Shown here in pieces: positions 12,910 to 21,132 of a stretch of DNA of 23,157 nt; within the stretch, counting starts at the first letter, position 1; every line of letters starts with the position of its first letter. The notes below the pieces were generated by a model that worked only from the letters and a program-made list of their open reading frames with translations, had not been told where the DNA came from and searched no databases. A program made the position numbers and the translations under genes. The DNA comes from Anaerolineae bacterium (GTDB lineage Bacteria > Chloroflexota > Anaerolineae > DRVO01), in the NCBI GenBank assembly GCA_012719195.1, contig JAAYAV010000017.1:1-23157 (forward strand). The letters run 5' to 3'.

Positions 12910-14327
12910 TGCCTGCAGAAGCAAGAGCCCAAGGCCAGGCTTCGGCCGCGCCGATCAAGGCACCGCCGCGCCAGCGCCGCGTCACCATCCCTAGCTGCCC
13001 GGCGGACGTCGGCCGCGCCGTGAACACCATGGCCTGGCCGGTTATCCTCGAGAACCTCTTCCAGACGGCGCTCGGGACTGCCAGCATGATCATGGTGGCG
13101 GACCTGGGAGCGGCCGCGGTGGCGGGCGTGGGAACGGCCACGCAGATACTGTTCGTCCTGCAGGCCGCCTTTGGCGCCGTCACCACCGGCACCACCGTAC
13201 TGATCGCCCGCGCCATCGGGGCAGGTCAGGACGATGAAGCCAATCTCATCACCAAGCAGTCGCTCGTCCTCGGCGCCTTCCTCGCCGTGGTCCTGGGCGT
13301 CATCGGCTACCAGTACTCCGATGCTCTTATCCGGCTGCTAGGTGCCGATCCGGACGTAGTGGCACTGGGCGGCGGCTATCTGCGGGTGACGATGGTGTCG
13401 GGCTTGGTGCTCCTGGGGATGTTCGTGATCAGCGGCGCCTTGCGCGGCGCGGGAGACACCCGGACTCCCATGATGGTCACCGGGCTGATCAACCTCATCA
13501 ACATCGGCATCGCCTACCTGCTCATCTTCGGCCAGATGGGATTCCCCGCGCTCGGAGTGGAAGGTGCGGCCTGGGCGGCGGCCATCTCACGCGCCATCGG
13601 GGTGGCCATCCTCCTCGGGCTGCTGCTGCGTGGCAGAGGGGCTCTGGACATACGCGGACGCGACGGCTGGCTCCCGAACACCCGGATCTACGCCCGCATC
13701 ACGCGGCTGGGCACACCATCCATGCTCGAGCAGTTGGCTATGAGCGGCGGGATGCTGGTCTACGGCATTATAGCCATCTCGCTGGGCACCACCGTCTACG
13801 CGGTGCAGCGGATCACCTTCCAGGCGCTGTCCATCTCCTTCATGCCGGGTATGGGGTTCGCCATGGCCGCCACGGCCATGGTGGGCCAGTGCCTCGGCGC
13901 CCGCCGCGCGGACCTCAGCGAGATCTCAACCTGGTACGCGGTCAGGATGGCGGTCGCCTGGATGACGGTTATGGGCGTGATCATGGCCGTCCTCGGCGGG
14001 CCTATCATGCGAATCTTCACCGATGACCCGGAGATGATAGCGCTGGGAGTGGACGCTCTGAAGGTCATCGCCTTCTCTCAGCCGTTCATGGGCATTGCCC
14101 AGGTGTTGGCCGGCAGCCTGCGGGGAGCGGGCGACACCCAGTTCCCCATGTACAGCACTGCGCTCGGAGTCTGGATCATCCGCCTGCCGTTGGGTTACCT
14201 GTTCGGCCCCGTGCTGGGCTGGGGCCTGTCGGGCATCTACATGTCCAATGTCCTGGACGCTGTCGCTCGAAGTGTGGCGCAGCTGCTGCGTTACCGCTCC
14301 GGGCGGTGGCGTGAGATAGAGGTCTAG
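12909..14327 (+). CDS. MATE-family efflux transporter, copy 1
   Basis: A 472-residue, 12-helix MATE exporter (Na+ or H+ antiport of drugs or metabolites). The internal two-fold repeat is obvious: SGALRGAGDTRTPM in the N-half and AGSLRGAGDTQFPM in the C-half, each followed by an LGV/GYL-type helix. The opening ADVGRAVNTMAWPVILENL is typical of the start of the first helix after a ~35-residue soluble extension. ATG 12909 overlaps the rlmN stop by one base (TGATG), so it is probably co-transcribed with der-rlmN. The upstream 30 codons of open frame lie within rlmN and are rejected. It is closely related to the next gene over its whole length. Confidence 0.93.
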   Translation: MPAEARAQGQASAAPIKAPPRQRRVTIPSCPADVGRAVNTMAWPVILENLFQTALGTASMIMVADLGAAAVAGVGTATQILFVLQAAFGAVTTGTTVLIARAIGAGQDDEANLITKQSLVLGAFLAVVLGVIGYQYSDALIRLLGADPDVVALGGGYLRVTMVSGLVLLGMFVISGALRGAGDTRTPMMVTGLINLINIGIAYLLIFGQMGFPALGVEGAAWAAAISRAIGVAILLGLLLRGRGALDIRGRDGWLPNTRIYARITRLGTPSMLEQLAMSGGMLVYGIIAISLGTTVYAVQRITFQALSISFMPGMGFAMAATAMVGQCLGARRADLSEISTWYAVRMAVAWMTVMGVIMAVLGGPIMRIFTDDPEMIALGVDALKVIAFSQPFMGIAQVLAGSLRGAGDTQFPMYSTALGVWIIRLPLGYLFGPVLGWGLSGIYMSNVLDAVARSVAQLLRYRSGRWREIEV

Positions 14328-14390
14328 TCTAGTAAGCAGACGCACCCACCCGCCGCCAGGCGTACTCCGGCGACGGCATCCGTGCGCGCC

Positions 14391-14395
14391 GGAGG
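14391..14395 (+). promoter_or_regulatory. Ribosome binding site supporting a TTG start
   Basis: GGAGG lies 8 bases upstream of TTG 14404 in the 76-base gap between the two MATE genes. No ATG or GTG is available at similar spacing in the same frame. Nothing else recognisable is present in this gap. Confidence 0.6.
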
Positions 14396-14403
14396 CTCTC
14401 CTT

Positions 14404-15813
14404 TTGTCGCATCATAGCAAACCCCCTGCGGCGCCCCCTGCCGTGGCCGCGCAACCCGCTCGGAGCGCTGTCATCCCCGAGTCCGCGGCTGATGTCGGGC
14501 GCGCCGTCAACAGCCTGGCCTGGCCGATCATCATAGAGAACCTGTTCCAGACCGCCTTGGGTACCGCCAACATGGCCATGGTCGGCCGTCTCGGCGCTGC
14601 GGCCGTCGCCGGAATCGGGACCTCCACTCAGTTGATGATGGTCCTTCAGGCCAGCATCGCCGCCCTCACCACCGGAACCACCGTCCTCGTCGCTCGCGTG
14701 ACCGGCGCCGGTCGGCCCGAGGAGGCCGGCAGCGTGGCGAAGCAGTCCCTCTCGCTCGGAGTGGTAGCCTCGATCATCTTCGGCGCCATCGGGCTTCTCT
14801 TCTCAGCCCCGATCGTGCGGGCGCTAGGCGCGGAAGATGACGTCGTGGTCCAGGGTGCCAGCTACCTGGGTATCGTGACCGGGGCCAGCATCTTCCTGGT
14901 GACCATGCTGGTCTGCAGCGCTGCTCTGCGCGGACGCGGCGATACGCGAACGCCGATGAAGGTTACCGGCACTATCAACCTCATCAACATCGCCGTATCA
15001 TACGTGCTTATCTTCGGGCGCTTCGGCTTCCCGGCCATGGGCGTGGCCGGTGCCGCCTGGGGATCGACCATCGCCCGCGCCGTCGGGTCGGCAGTGCTTC
15101 TCTACGTGCTCTTCACTGGCCGGCACGGACTCACCATCCGGGGCTGGGCGGGGTGGGGCATCAACCCAAACATGATCTCACGCTTGCTTCGCCTCGGGCT
15201 ACCTTCCATGGGCGAGCAGCTCTTCGTCAGCGGCGGCAACCTCCTCTACGGAGTGGTGGCAATCAGCCTAGGCACGGTAGTCTACGCCACTCAGCGCATC
15301 ACCTTCCAGGCCATCTCCATCGCCTTCCAGCCCGGCATGGGGTTCGCTCTGGGGGCCACGGCAATGGTCAGCCAGTGCCTGGGAGCGCGCCGCGCCGATC
15401 TGGCCGACCGCGCAGCTCACCACGCCACCCTCATGGCCGTCCTCTGGATGACTGGGGCAGGGGCGACCATGGCCCTCTTCGGGCGTCAGGTGATGGGCCT
15501 CTTCACCAATGAGCCGGAGATGATCGCCTTGGGCAGCCAGGCGCTGTTCGTACTGGCAGTCTCGCAGCCGTTCCAGGCGATAGCCCAGGTCACGGCGGGC
15601 AGCCTGCGAGGCGCGGGCGACACGCGCTTCCCCATGCTTTCCAGTTTCCTCGGCGTTTGGCTGTTCCGCCTGCCCTTCTCCTACCTGTTCGGACCGGTGC
15701 TCGGTTGGGGGCTCTCGGGCATCTACATCGCCAACTCGCTGGACGGCGCGGCCCGCGCCATCGCCACGACGCTACGCTACCGCACCGGACGCTGGCGCAG
15801 CATCCGCGTCTGA
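14404..15813 (+). CDS. MATE-family efflux transporter, copy 2
   Basis: A 469-residue MATE exporter collinear with copy 1, sharing long identical blocks such as IENLFQTALGTA, FGPVLGWGLSGIY and TINLINI-type helices. Both halves of the internal repeat keep the L-R-G-x-GDTR signature (ALRGRGDTRTPM and SLRGAGDTRFPM). The start is TTG 14404, with GGAGG eight bases upstream. It follows copy 1 after 76 bases without a visible promoter and probably belongs to the same transcript. The two genes look like a local duplication that has since diverged, most visibly in the soluble N-terminus and in loop residues. The gene ends 13 bases before the convergent MFS gene. Confidence 0.93.
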   Translation: MSHHSKPPAAPPAVAAQPARSAVIPESAADVGRAVNSLAWPIIIENLFQTALGTANMAMVGRLGAAAVAGIGTSTQLMMVLQASIAALTTGTTVLVARVTGAGRPEEAGSVAKQSLSLGVVASIIFGAIGLLFSAPIVRALGAEDDVVVQGASYLGIVTGASIFLVTMLVCSAALRGRGDTRTPMKVTGTINLINIAVSYVLIFGRFGFPAMGVAGAAWGSTIARAVGSAVLLYVLFTGRHGLTIRGWAGWGINPNMISRLLRLGLPSMGEQLFVSGGNLLYGVVAISLGTVVYATQRITFQAISIAFQPGMGFALGATAMVSQCLGARRADLADRAAHHATLMAVLWMTGAGATMALFGRQVMGLFTNEPEMIALGSQALFVLAVSQPFQAIAQVTAGSLRGAGDTRFPMLSSFLGVWLFRLPFSYLFGPVLGWGLSGIYIANSLDGAARAIATTLRYRTGRWRSIRV

Positions 15814-15826
15814 CAGAAGCGGGCGC

Positions 15827-17056
15827 TCAGGCGTTGGGGAGGTGCCAGCGACCGCTGCGGAGGGCGGCGAGGATAGCCGCCCCGGTCAGGCCTGCCCCAA
15901 TGGCACTCAGGCCGAACATCCAGCGCGGACCGATTCCCTGGAAGAGCACCCCCACCACCACCGACCCAAGCAGTCCGCCCAATCCCCACATCACCATGTT
16001 GAGCACGCCCTGTCCGGTCGATCGAAGCTCGTTCGGGAAGATCCGGTCCACCGCCAGCACGGCGGCGGTAGTCGTCGCTCCGAACGTCATCCCGTGCAGC
16101 AACTGGAAGGGAAGGGTCCAAAGCGCGCCTGGGGCCAGCGCATAGGCCAGCCAGCGCAGCGCCGACCCGAGCAGGCCCATGGCCAGCAGGCCGATGATGC
16201 CGACCCGGCCGGCGATCCGGTTGGACAGCCGCAACACGGTGACCTCGCCCACCAAGCCCAGGGCCCAGGCAATGCTGACCAGCGAGGCGCTGGCGCCCAT
16301 GTCAGTTATGTAGATGGTGTAGAAAGTGTAGTACCCGGCCGACGTCACGCGCCAGGCAAAGGTGACCAGCAGTAGGACCAGCAGCGCCCGGTTGGAGAGC
16401 ACCCGCAGGACGTCGCGACTCGAGAAGCCGCCCGCCCGGACCGCTCCCTCGCGGAGCCAGACGAGGGGTATGAGAGCCAGCAGCGTCGGTACGGCATAGG
16501 CGGCGAATATCGCCGGAGTCCCGAAGGCGGATACCAGCCGCCCGGCACTGAGGATGCCGATGGCGAAGCCGACCGAGCCCCACATCCGCAGCGGCCCGTA
16601 CCCAGTCCCCAGGCGGTCGGCCTCCTCGAGGATGATGGCAGTGCTCAGCGGGCCGCTGGCGAGCGAGAAGGCATTGAAGAGGCCGATCAGAATCACCAAG
16701 ACAGCCAGGCTTTCGCCCAGCGAGACGCCCAGGAACGAGGCCGCGGCCAGTGTCGATGTGCAGGCCAGGAGCAGGCGTACCCGGCGCGAGCGGTCGCCTA
16801 TCACGCCCCAGAAGAGCGGGACCACCACGGCGAGCGCCGGGCCGATCCCAGTTAGGGTGCCGATCTCTACCGGCGAGAGCCCCTTCTCCTGGAAGTAGAG
16901 CTGCAGGTAGGGCGTGAAGGCGCCCGTGCCGAAGAAGTGCAGCAGCATGAAGCCGATGACCGGAACCCAGGAGAGGTCACGGTGAGTGGCCTCGCCGGTG
17001 GCTGCACTGACGGTCGGTTGGACGGGATGAGCTGGGGTGCCGCTGGGGCCGCGCAT
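15827..17056 (-). CDS. MFS transporter (MFS_1-like / HcaT-LacY-like group)
   Basis: A 409-residue, 12-helix major facilitator. The first helix VIGFMLLHFFGTGAF, the YLQLYFQEKGLS loop and the conserved WGVIGDRSRRVR between helices 2 and 3 are typical of the group that includes phenylpropionate and oligosaccharide permeases. The C-half keeps FPNELRSTGQG and a GGLLGSVVVG helix. ATG 17056 is used, with GAAGGA about 11 bases upstream. A GTG 20 codons further upstream (17116) is possible but has no ribosome site and overlaps the divergent promoter. The substrate is unknown. It converges with the MATE pair and diverges from the UPF0016 gene. Confidence 0.88.
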   Translation of the reverse strand: MRGPSGTPAHPVQPTVSAATGEATHRDLSWVPVIGFMLLHFFGTGAFTPYLQLYFQEKGLSPVEIGTLTGIGPALAVVVPLFWGVIGDRSRRVRLLLACTSTLAAASFLGVSLGESLAVLVILIGLFNAFSLASGPLSTAIILEEADRLGTGYGPLRMWGSVGFAIGILSAGRLVSAFGTPAIFAAYAVPTLLALIPLVWLREGAVRAGGFSSRDVLRVLSNRALLVLLLVTFAWRVTSAGYYTFYTIYITDMGASASLVSIAWALGLVGEVTVLRLSNRIAGRVGIIGLLAMGLLGSALRWLAYALAPGALWTLPFQLLHGMTFGATTTAAVLAVDRIFPNELRSTGQGVLNMVMWGLGGLLGSVVVGVLFQGIGPRWMFGLSAIGAGLTGAAILAALRSGRWHLPNA

Positions 17057-17093
17057 CGGGCGCCATCCTTCTCGAGAGTCCGGCAGTCCGGCG

Positions 17094-17122
17094 TTGCCAC
17101 CGCTGCCTCTCCGCACTACAAT
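17094..17122 (+). promoter_or_regulatory. Sigma-70-type promoter of the UPF0016 gene
   Basis: TTGCCA (17094-17099) and TACAAT (17117-17122) are separated by exactly 17 bases, the best promoter match in the window. Transcription would begin near 17129, leaving a leader of about 70 bases before ATG 17200. Confidence 0.65.
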
Positions 17123-17199
17123 CAGTGTCCCGCCCCGATCCGGTGCCGCCAGCTGGTGTGCCCAATCGGCGGTCTCAAAGTGTCGATGCGGAGCTAGCT

Positions 17200-17472
17200 A
17201 TGGACTGGAAAGTGATGCTGAGCACGTTCGCCCTTCTCTTCGTGGCCGAGTTGGGCGACAAGACTCAGCTGGCCGTGATCAACATGACCGCCAAGCACAA
17301 GAGCCCGATCCCCGTGTTCCTGGGTGCGCTCCTGGCTCTCGGTCTCGTCACCTTCATCGGGGTCGCCTTCGGCGAAGCGCTCACCCGCCTAGTGCCCACC
17401 AACGTCCTGAAGCGAATCTCCGCCGTGTTCTTCGTCCTGATGGGCGTTCTGATCTGGTTCGACGTCTTCTAG
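17200..17472 (+). CDS. Small UPF0016/GDT1-family cation (Mn2+/Ca2+) transporter
   Basis: A 90-residue membrane protein carrying one copy of the family signature E-x-G-D-K-T (residues 17-22) followed by membrane helices with a GALLALGLVTFIGVAFGEAL stretch. Family members such as yeast Gdt1 and bacterial MneA move Mn2+ or Ca2+. The two-motif forms are about twice this length, so this half-size version is expected to act as a dimer. ATG 17200 has GGAG six bases upstream, and an upstream open frame is rejected. It is a single-gene unit with its own promoter, converging with mnmE (6 bases between stop codons). The transported ion is inferred from the family. Confidence 0.88.
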   Translation: MDWKVMLSTFALLFVAELGDKTQLAVINMTAKHKSPIPVFLGALLALGLVTFIGVAFGEALTRLVPTNVLKRISAVFFVLMGVLIWFDVF

Positions 17473-17478
17473 CTGGCG

Positions 17479-18900
17479 TCATTTGCCAACACAGAAGGTG
17501 GCGAACAGCCGCGTCAGGAGGTCGGCATCCACCGACTCTCCCGTGATCTCGCCGAGCGCCCGGCAGGCCCCTCGCAGGTCCTCGGCCGCCATGTCGAGCC
17601 GGTAGCCGTCCGCGAGCCCCTCCCGGGCCGCGGACGCCGCCTCGAGGGCCCGCCGGGCGGCGTCCAGGTGGCGCTCACTGGTCAAGGGGGCCTCGTCTTC
17701 GCCCCGATCGCCCTGCAGGGCTAACGATACTATGCTCGCCTCAAGCCGCTCCATTCCGGCGCCGGTGAGGGCCGAGACGTGCACCTCCGGGCAGCCCGCG
17801 AGCGGCCCCGGCTCCCGCGGCGGTCCGAGATCAATCTTGTTCCACACAGCGAGCATCAGCGGCGCCGAGGCCGCCCCCTCGGCCACGGCCCGGTCACCAT
17901 CGTCAAGCGGCCGGCTGGCATCCAGGACCAGGAGCGCCATGTCCGCCCCCCTCAAGGCCCGCCAGGAACGCTCTCGCCCCAGCCGTTCCACGGGATCGTC
18001 GCCGGCTTCCGCGCCCAGTCCGGCCGTGTCCACGAAGGTGATCGCCAGGCCAGCCAAGTCCACCGACTCCTCCAGAGTGTCCCTGGTGGTGCCCGGTATG
18101 TCGGTGACGATAGCCCTGTCGTTGCGCAGCAGAGAATTGAGCAAGGACGACTTTCCCACGTTTGGCCGCCCGACGATGGTTACCCGGAGCCCCTCGCGCC
18201 GCCTGATCCCCTCACGCGCCGACTTCACCAGAGCACGCAACTCATCCTCGGCCCCGTGGAGCAACTCCGCGACGGCATCGTAATCCACCGTCTCATCGAA
18301 GTCGATGGCCGCTTCGACGCCGGCCAGTGCATCGAGCAGCGATCCCCGCGTCCGCCGCACCCTGTCGCTCAGTGCCCCTTCCAGCTGGGCCAGGGCTTGC
18401 CGGCTGGCGAGATGAGTGCGAGCCGATACCAAATCGCGGACCGCTTCAGCCTGTGCCAGATCGATGCGCCCGTTGAGGAAGGCCCGCAGAGTGAACTCAC
18501 CCGGCTGGGCCGCGCGGGCCCCGGCCCGGAGACACAGGCGCAGCACCTCGCGGAGCACCAAGCCGCCACCGTGCGTGTCGATCTCCACCACCGGCTCCCG
18601 GGTGAAGGTTCCGGGCCCCGGCATGTACACCGCCAGCACCTCGTCCACCGCGTGTCCCGTGGCGGGGTCCACCACCTGGCCTAGACACAGACGGCGCGGC
18701 GACTGCAGTGGGTCTCGGCTGGAGTGGCGGAACAGCGTGCGCAGCACCTGACCCGCCTGTGGTCCGCTCAGTCGCACGATGCCGATCCCGCCCGCACCCG
18801 CCGGAGTGGCGATGGCGGCTATCGTGTCGCCACTCAGCACCTCGGGGAGCGCCAGCGGATCCTCCTCGGAACGGCCGCAGCGCCGCGGGGACGCCCGCAT
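17479..18900 (-). CDS. mnmE: tRNA uridine-5-carboxymethylaminomethyl modification GTPase MnmE
   Basis: MnmE acts with MnmG to modify the wobble uridine of several tRNAs. The 473-residue protein has the N-terminal folate-binding domain (opening DTIAAIATPAGAGGIGIVRLSG at about 25), a helical domain and an inserted G domain. The G domain has GRPNVGKS (244-251), DTAG (291-294) and NKID (354-357), and the protein ends with the catalytic C-terminus FCVGK. The asparagine in the P-loop fits the K+-activated type. ATG 18900 is used; it gives about 24 residues before the conserved start, so a downstream GTG near the DTIAAIA motif, or TTG 18915, is possible. MnmG is not in the window. It diverges from rex. 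Confidence 0.96.
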   Translation of the reverse strand: MRASPRRCGRSEEDPLALPEVLSGDTIAAIATPAGAGGIGIVRLSGPQAGQVLRTLFRHSSRDPLQSPRRLCLGQVVDPATGHAVDEVLAVYMPGPGTFTREPVVEIDTHGGGLVLREVLRLCLRAGARAAQPGEFTLRAFLNGRIDLAQAEAVRDLVSARTHLASRQALAQLEGALSDRVRRTRGSLLDALAGVEAAIDFDETVDYDAVAELLHGAEDELRALVKSAREGIRRREGLRVTIVGRPNVGKSSLLNSLLRNDRAIVTDIPGTTRDTLEESVDLAGLAITFVDTAGLGAEAGDDPVERLGRERSWRALRGADMALLVLDASRPLDDGDRAVAEGAASAPLMLAVWNKIDLGPPREPGPLAGCPEVHVSALTGAGMERLEASIVSLALQGDRGEDEAPLTSERHLDAARRALEAASAAREGLADGYRLDMAAEDLRGACRALGEITGESVDADLLTRLFATFCVGK

Positions 18901-18905
18901 AACGC

Positions 18906-18934
18906 TTGCCGCCAATCTCTAAACATGCTAAGCT
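18906..18934 (+). promoter_or_regulatory. Weak candidate rex promoter
   Basis: TTGCCG (18906-18911) and TAAGCT (18929-18934) lie 17 bases apart in the 66-base mnmE-rex gap. The -10 match is poor. No Rex-type operator (TTGTGA-n6-TCACAA-like) is visible in this gap. Confidence 0.25.
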
Positions 18935-18966
18935 TGTTCTCCAATCCCCGTCGGAGATACGGCGAC

Positions 18967-19614
18967 ATGCCAGACACCCAAGTCCCTGACATGGTGGTGG
19001 CCCGGCTGCCACTCTACCTGCGTACCCTCCGCTACTTGGAGTCCGCCGGTATCGAGGTGACGTCCTCGCAGGACTTGGCCGCCCGCCTGGGTGTCAGCTC
19101 GGCGCAGATACGCAAGGACCTCTCCTACTTCGGGCGCTTCGGCAAGCAAGGAACCGGCTACGAAACGGCGAACCTGCGCTCGCAGCTCGAGAAGATCCTC
19201 GGGCTAGACCGCCGCTGGCCCATGATCCTGGTGGGAGCCGGCGCCCTGGGCCAGGCTGTCATGCACTACGCCGGGTTCTACGAGCGCGGCTTCTACATCG
19301 CCCACGTCTTCGACAGTGACCTGGCTAAGCTCGGACACGACCTGGCCGGGTTCGTCGTCCGCCCTCCCGAGGAAATCCCGGCCTGTGTGCGGGAGAATGA
19401 CATCCGCATCGCCATCGTGGCCGTGCCCTCCGAGGCGGCCCAGGCCGTGACGGATGAGCTGGTCGACGCTGGGATCGAGGCCATCCTCAACTACGCGCCC
19501 ATGTCGCTGACGGTTCCCCGCCGAGTCCAGGTGCAGCAGATCGATCCCGTGGTGCACCTGCAGCACATGGTGTACTACCTGACCGGCGCAACCCGTAGCA
19601 GTCCCCCCGCTTAG
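18967..19614 (+). CDS. rex: Redox-sensing transcriptional repressor Rex
   Basis: Rex is a homodimeric NADH/NAD+ sensor that represses respiratory and fermentation genes when NADH is low and leaves DNA when NADH is high. The 215-residue protein has an N-terminal winged helix with LYLRTLRYLESAGIEV and the recognition stretch SSAQIRKDLSYFGRFG. A Rossmann domain follows, with GAGALG (90-95) and an acidic residue at the end of the second strand (HVFDSD). The C-terminal swapped helix carries VHLQHMVYYL. ATG 18967 gives normal family length; its GGAG is 10 bases away, slightly long. It faces the atp-mreB operon across a shared hairpin. Whether it regulates that operon cannot be judged because the atp promoter is outside the window. 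Confidence 0.96.
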   Translation: MPDTQVPDMVVARLPLYLRTLRYLESAGIEVTSSQDLAARLGVSSAQIRKDLSYFGRFGKQGTGYETANLRSQLEKILGLDRRWPMILVGAGALGQAVMHYAGFYERGFYIAHVFDSDLAKLGHDLAGFVVRPPEEIPACVRENDIRIAIVAVPSEAAQAVTDELVDAGIEAILNYAPMSLTVPRRVQVQQIDPVVHLQHMVYYLTGATRSSPPA

Positions 19615-19624
19615 CCGCCAAGAG

Positions 19625-19667
19625 CAGCGATCCCTCCACCGGAATGGACGGAGGGATCGGGGCGCTG
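19625..19667. terminator. Bidirectional hairpin between rex and mreB
   Basis: A perfect 9-bp stem, GATCCCTCC (19629-19637) with GGAGGGATC (19650-19658), encloses a 12-base loop. CAGC/GCTG extends it at the base (19625-19628 with 19664-19667) after a bulge. It lies between the converging stop codons of rex and mreB, so it can end both transcripts. It has no T-run. Confidence 0.6.
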
Positions 19668-19685
19668 CGGCGCTTCCGCCGGCTA

Positions 19686-20687
19686 TTACTGCAGGACGTT
19701 GGCCCGGCGCATGATCGCGTAGTTCTCCAGGGCTCGGCCCGCTCCCACCGCGACACACTCGATCGGATCCTCTGCCACGAAGCAGGGCACCCCTGTCTCC
19801 TGGGTGAGCATGCGATCCATGTTCCGCAGCAGCGCACCCCCTCCGGTCATCACCATGCCGCGGTCCACTATGTCCGAAGCCAACTCCGGCGGTGTCCTCT
19901 GGAGCACTCCCCGGATCATGCTCACGATCTCCGCTAGGGGCTCGGACATGGCCTCCGTAGCCTCCGACGAGGTGACGGTGATGGTCCGGGGCAGGCCTGT
20001 CATCTGGTCGCGCCCCTTGACCTCCATGCTGAGGATCTCATCCAGCAGGAGGGCGCTTCCGATGTTGATCTTGATCTCCTCGGCCGTGGGTTCGCCGACG
20101 TGCAGGTTGTACTTGCGGCGGATGTAGGCCTGAATCGCCTGGTCCAGCAGGTTCCCGCCGACTCGCACCGACCCCGACACCACCACGTCGTTAAGGGAGA
20201 TGACCGCCGCCTCGGACGTCCCGCCGCCAAGGTCTACCACCATGTTGCCGCTCGGCGTACCGATGGGCATTCCCGCACCCAGCGCGGAGGCCAGCGGTTC
20301 CGCGATGAGGTGGGCCTCCCGCGCACCCGCCTGCAGGGCGGCGTCGCGCACGGCCCGGCTCTCCACCGTGGTGACCCCCACCGGTACGGTGAGCATGACC
20401 ACCGGACGGGAGAAGCGAACACGACCGCAAATGCGGTTGAGGAAGTACCGCAACATCGCCTCAGTGACGACATAGTCGGCGATCACGCCGTCCTGCAAAG
20501 GCCGGGCCACCTCGATGCTCTCCGGGTTGCGCCCAAGCATCTCTTTGGCCTCCTGGCCGATGGCGACGATCTTGTTCTCCTTGACAGAGATCGCCACAAC
20601 CGAAGGCTCGTGGAGAACCACGCCCTTGTCGGCCACGTGCACAATGACATTGACTGTACCCAGATCTATCCCGATTCGCTTCGCCAA
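19686..20687 (-). CDS. mreB: Rod shape-determining protein MreB
   Basis: MreB is the bacterial actin that forms membrane-bound filaments guiding lateral wall synthesis. The 333-residue protein has the ATP-binding actin-fold motifs: phosphate 1 GIDLGTVN (6-13), VPVGVTTVESRAVRDAALQAG, phosphate 2 DLGGGTSEAAVI, and the adenosine loop TGGGALLRNMD near the C-terminus. The start is TTG 20687, with GGGGAGG 11 bases upstream overlapping the atpC stop. It follows atpC by 17 bases and is probably co-transcribed with it. mreC, mreD and pbp2/rodA are not adjacent, as the operon ends here at a hairpin, so this may be one of several MreB/Mbl-type copies in the genome. Confidence 0.93.
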   Translation of the reverse strand: MAKRIGIDLGTVNVIVHVADKGVVLHEPSVVAISVKENKIVAIGQEAKEMLGRNPESIEVARPLQDGVIADYVVTEAMLRYFLNRICGRVRFSRPVVMLTVPVGVTTVESRAVRDAALQAGAREAHLIAEPLASALGAGMPIGTPSGNMVVDLGGGTSEAAVISLNDVVVSGSVRVGGNLLDQAIQAYIRRKYNLHVGEPTAEEIKINIGSALLLDEILSMEVKGRDQMTGLPRTITVTSSEATEAMSEPLAEIVSMIRGVLQRTPPELASDIVDRGMVMTGGGALLRNMDRMLTQETGVPCFVAEDPIECVAVGAGRALENYAIMRRANVLQ

Positions 20688-20704
20688 ATGCGGAATCGCC
20701 TCCC

Positions 20705-21130
20705 CTATCTGCCTTGGGTCTTCCGATACCCCTCAGCTACCCGGATGCGCGCCTCGGCCCGCGCCATCGCCTGCCGTGCCCGCTCGGCCGCCGCCTCATC
20801 CCGGTCGCGGATGCGGGCCTCGGCCCGCTCCCGAGCCTGCAGGGCCCGCTCCAGGTCTATCTCTGCGGCCCTCTCCGCTGAGTGCGCCAGCACCACAACG
20901 CGGTCCGCACTGACCTCCAGGAATCCGCCGCCAATAGCCAGGCTGATCTCCTCGTCCTCGCCTACCGGCTGCAGACGGAGCTCCCCCGGCGCCAGTGCCG
21001 TCAGGAGGGGGGCGTGGCCCCGCAACACCCCCAGCCGCCCTTCGGCACCAGGGGCGCTCACCAGCCGAACCGGGCCAGAGTACACCAACCTTTCAGCGGT
21101 CACTATCTCCAGGTATAGGTCTCTTGGCAA
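20705..21130 (-). CDS. atpC: F-type ATP synthase epsilon subunit
   Basis: Epsilon connects the rotor stalk to F1 and modulates ATP hydrolysis. The 141-residue protein has the N-terminal beta-sandwich (VTAERLVYSGPV, GRLGVLRGHAPLLTAL, GGGFLEVSADRVVVLA) and a C-terminal Arg/Ala/Glu-rich helical hairpin. The only start available upstream of the conserved sequence is TTG 21130, two bases after the atpD stop, without a strong ribosome site. Translation is therefore probably coupled to atpD. Confidence 0.94.
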   Translation of the reverse strand: MPRDLYLEIVTAERLVYSGPVRLVSAPGAEGRLGVLRGHAPLLTALAPGELRLQPVGEDEEISLAIGGGFLEVSADRVVVLAHSAERAAEIDLERALQARERAEARIRDRDEAAAERARQAMARAEARIRVAEGYRKTQGR

Positions 21131-21132
21131 GC

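Noticed and set aside
17129..17199. Possible Mn2+ (yybP-ykoY) riboswitch upstream of the UPF0016 gene
   Set aside because: The leader is only about 70 bases and the conserved core of that class cannot be recognised; kept only as a question in the findings.
18901..18966. Rex self-binding operator upstream of rex
   Set aside because: No TTGTGA/TCACAA-like inverted repeat is present in the gap.
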